Position numbers and translations under genes: made by a program. DNA of 23,207 nucleotides, taken from contig CAYXPY010000033.1 of assembly GCA_964467345.1 (NCBI GenBank), positions 1-23,207 on the forward strand, in the 5' to 3' direction. This stretch comes from SM1-50 sp964467345. GTDB lineage: Archaea > Thermoplasmatota > E2 > DHVEG-1. Position 1 is the stretch's first letter, and every line of letters begins with the position of its first letter. This document shows, in pieces, positions 22,897 through 23,207 of the stretch. The notes beneath the pieces are model-generated. The model ran no database searches and was not told where the DNA came from. It saw only the letters and a program-made list of their open reading frames with translations.

Positions 22897-23154
22897 TTAT
22901 GCGAGTTCCTCCAAACGACTCATGATATTCCAGATAAGGGTGCGTCCATGTAGTGGAATATTGGGGTCGTTTGCAAGTTCATCAAGAATCGAGGTTGCGG
23001 AGGCAACACGGAGGTCAATGGGGTCATTTGGTTTTAACAAAATCTGTTTTACTTCTTCAGCCCCTCGTCTAATATTTCTTGGAATAGAGTTATCCTCACT
23101 AATCATATTTAAACCATCACAAATCTGATCCATTTTTTTAACATCTTCGGGCAT
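22897..23154 (-). CDS. UPF0147 family protein
   Basis: An 85-residue, all-helical soluble protein typical of the archaeal UPF0147 family, whose function is unknown. The core IPRNIRRGAEEVKQILLKP (24-42), the segment LRVASATSILDELANDPNIP and the tail HGRTLIWNIMSRLEELA are characteristic, and the length is normal. GGTGAC lies 8 bases before the ATG at 23154. An AT-rich TATA-like stretch (23194-23206 on the minus strand) would start a transcript near 23172. It is probably its own unit, ending in a short T-run. Confidence 0.93.
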   Translation of the reverse strand: MPEDVKKMDQICDGLNMISEDNSIPRNIRRGAEEVKQILLKPNDPIDLRVASATSILDELANDPNIPLHGRTLIWNIMSRLEELA

Positions 23155-23193
23155 AACGGGTCACCCCTAGAACTCAGGGTAATCATGAGGTGA

Positions 23194-23206
23194 GATAAAA
23201 ATATTT
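23194..23206 (-). promoter_or_regulatory. Putative TATA box of the UPF0147 gene
   Basis: AAATATTTTTATC on the minus strand lies about 45 bases before the ATG. The expected transcript start near 23172 leaves about 18 bases of leader. The call is made on composition and spacing only, at the very edge of the window. Confidence 0.35.
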
Positions 23207-23207
23207 G

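Overview
The window is archaeal and is mostly about ion-driven energy conversion. The markers are a complete A-type (A1Ao) ATP synthase operon, initiation factor aIF5B without the bacterial N-terminal extension, a UPF0147 protein, AT-rich TATA-like boxes 20-30 bases before predicted transcript starts, and oligo-T stretches after genes. The ATPase subunit order (H-I-K-E-C-F-A-B-D plus a small hydrophobic protein) is that of euryarchaea such as Methanosarcina. A Thermoplasmatota-like or other uncultivated euryarchaeal lineage is my guess, not something the sequence proves. I see no CRISPR array, tRNA, rRNA or insertion sequence.

Layout. 1-1079 (+): ndk and a small four-helix membrane protein, each with its own promoter. 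1080-10042 (-): ten-gene ATP synthase operon with 1-4 nt gaps or overlaps at many junctions; its last gene is a 51-residue single-helix protein that is easy to miss. 10248-11678 (-): an ArsB/NhaD-type (SLC13-like) permease. 11969-14563 (+): four genes joined by ATGA overlaps, encoding the peripheral arm of a group 4 [NiFe] hydrogenase (NuoB-, C-, D- and I-like). The two membrane subunits expected of such a complex are absent from the window. 14626-15351 (+): a small multidrug-export family membrane protein. 15511-17607 (-): a K+-dependent type membrane pyrophosphatase. Divergent from it, 17732-19443 (+): a CBS-pair protein overlapping a CPA2 cation/proton antiporter. 19520-21283 (-): aIF5B. 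21391-22835 (-): 6-phospho-3-hexuloisomerase overlapping an endonuclease IV-like TIM barrel. 22897-23154 (-): UPF0147 protein.

How it fits together. The hydrogenase arm (H2 and ferredoxin chemistry), the pyrophosphatase, the antiporter and the ATP synthase can all share one ion gradient. The ATP synthase rotor subunit keeps the full residue set known to bind Na+ in Enterococcus NtpK (L88, T91, Q92, Q144, E173). It has only one carboxylate per four-helix subunit, which points to a Na+ cycle. The hexuloisomerase suggests the ribulose-monophosphate route to pentoses used by many archaea.

Most unusual points: the membrane-less hydrogenase cluster, a predicted N-terminal membrane anchor on ATPase subunit C, the Na+-site signature and signal-like leader on subunit K, two glutamates one helical turn apart in the pyrophosphatase ion gate, the tail-end microprotein of the ATPase operon, and nested inverted repeats around the permease promoter. 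Family assignments are from reading motifs only; no database search was run.
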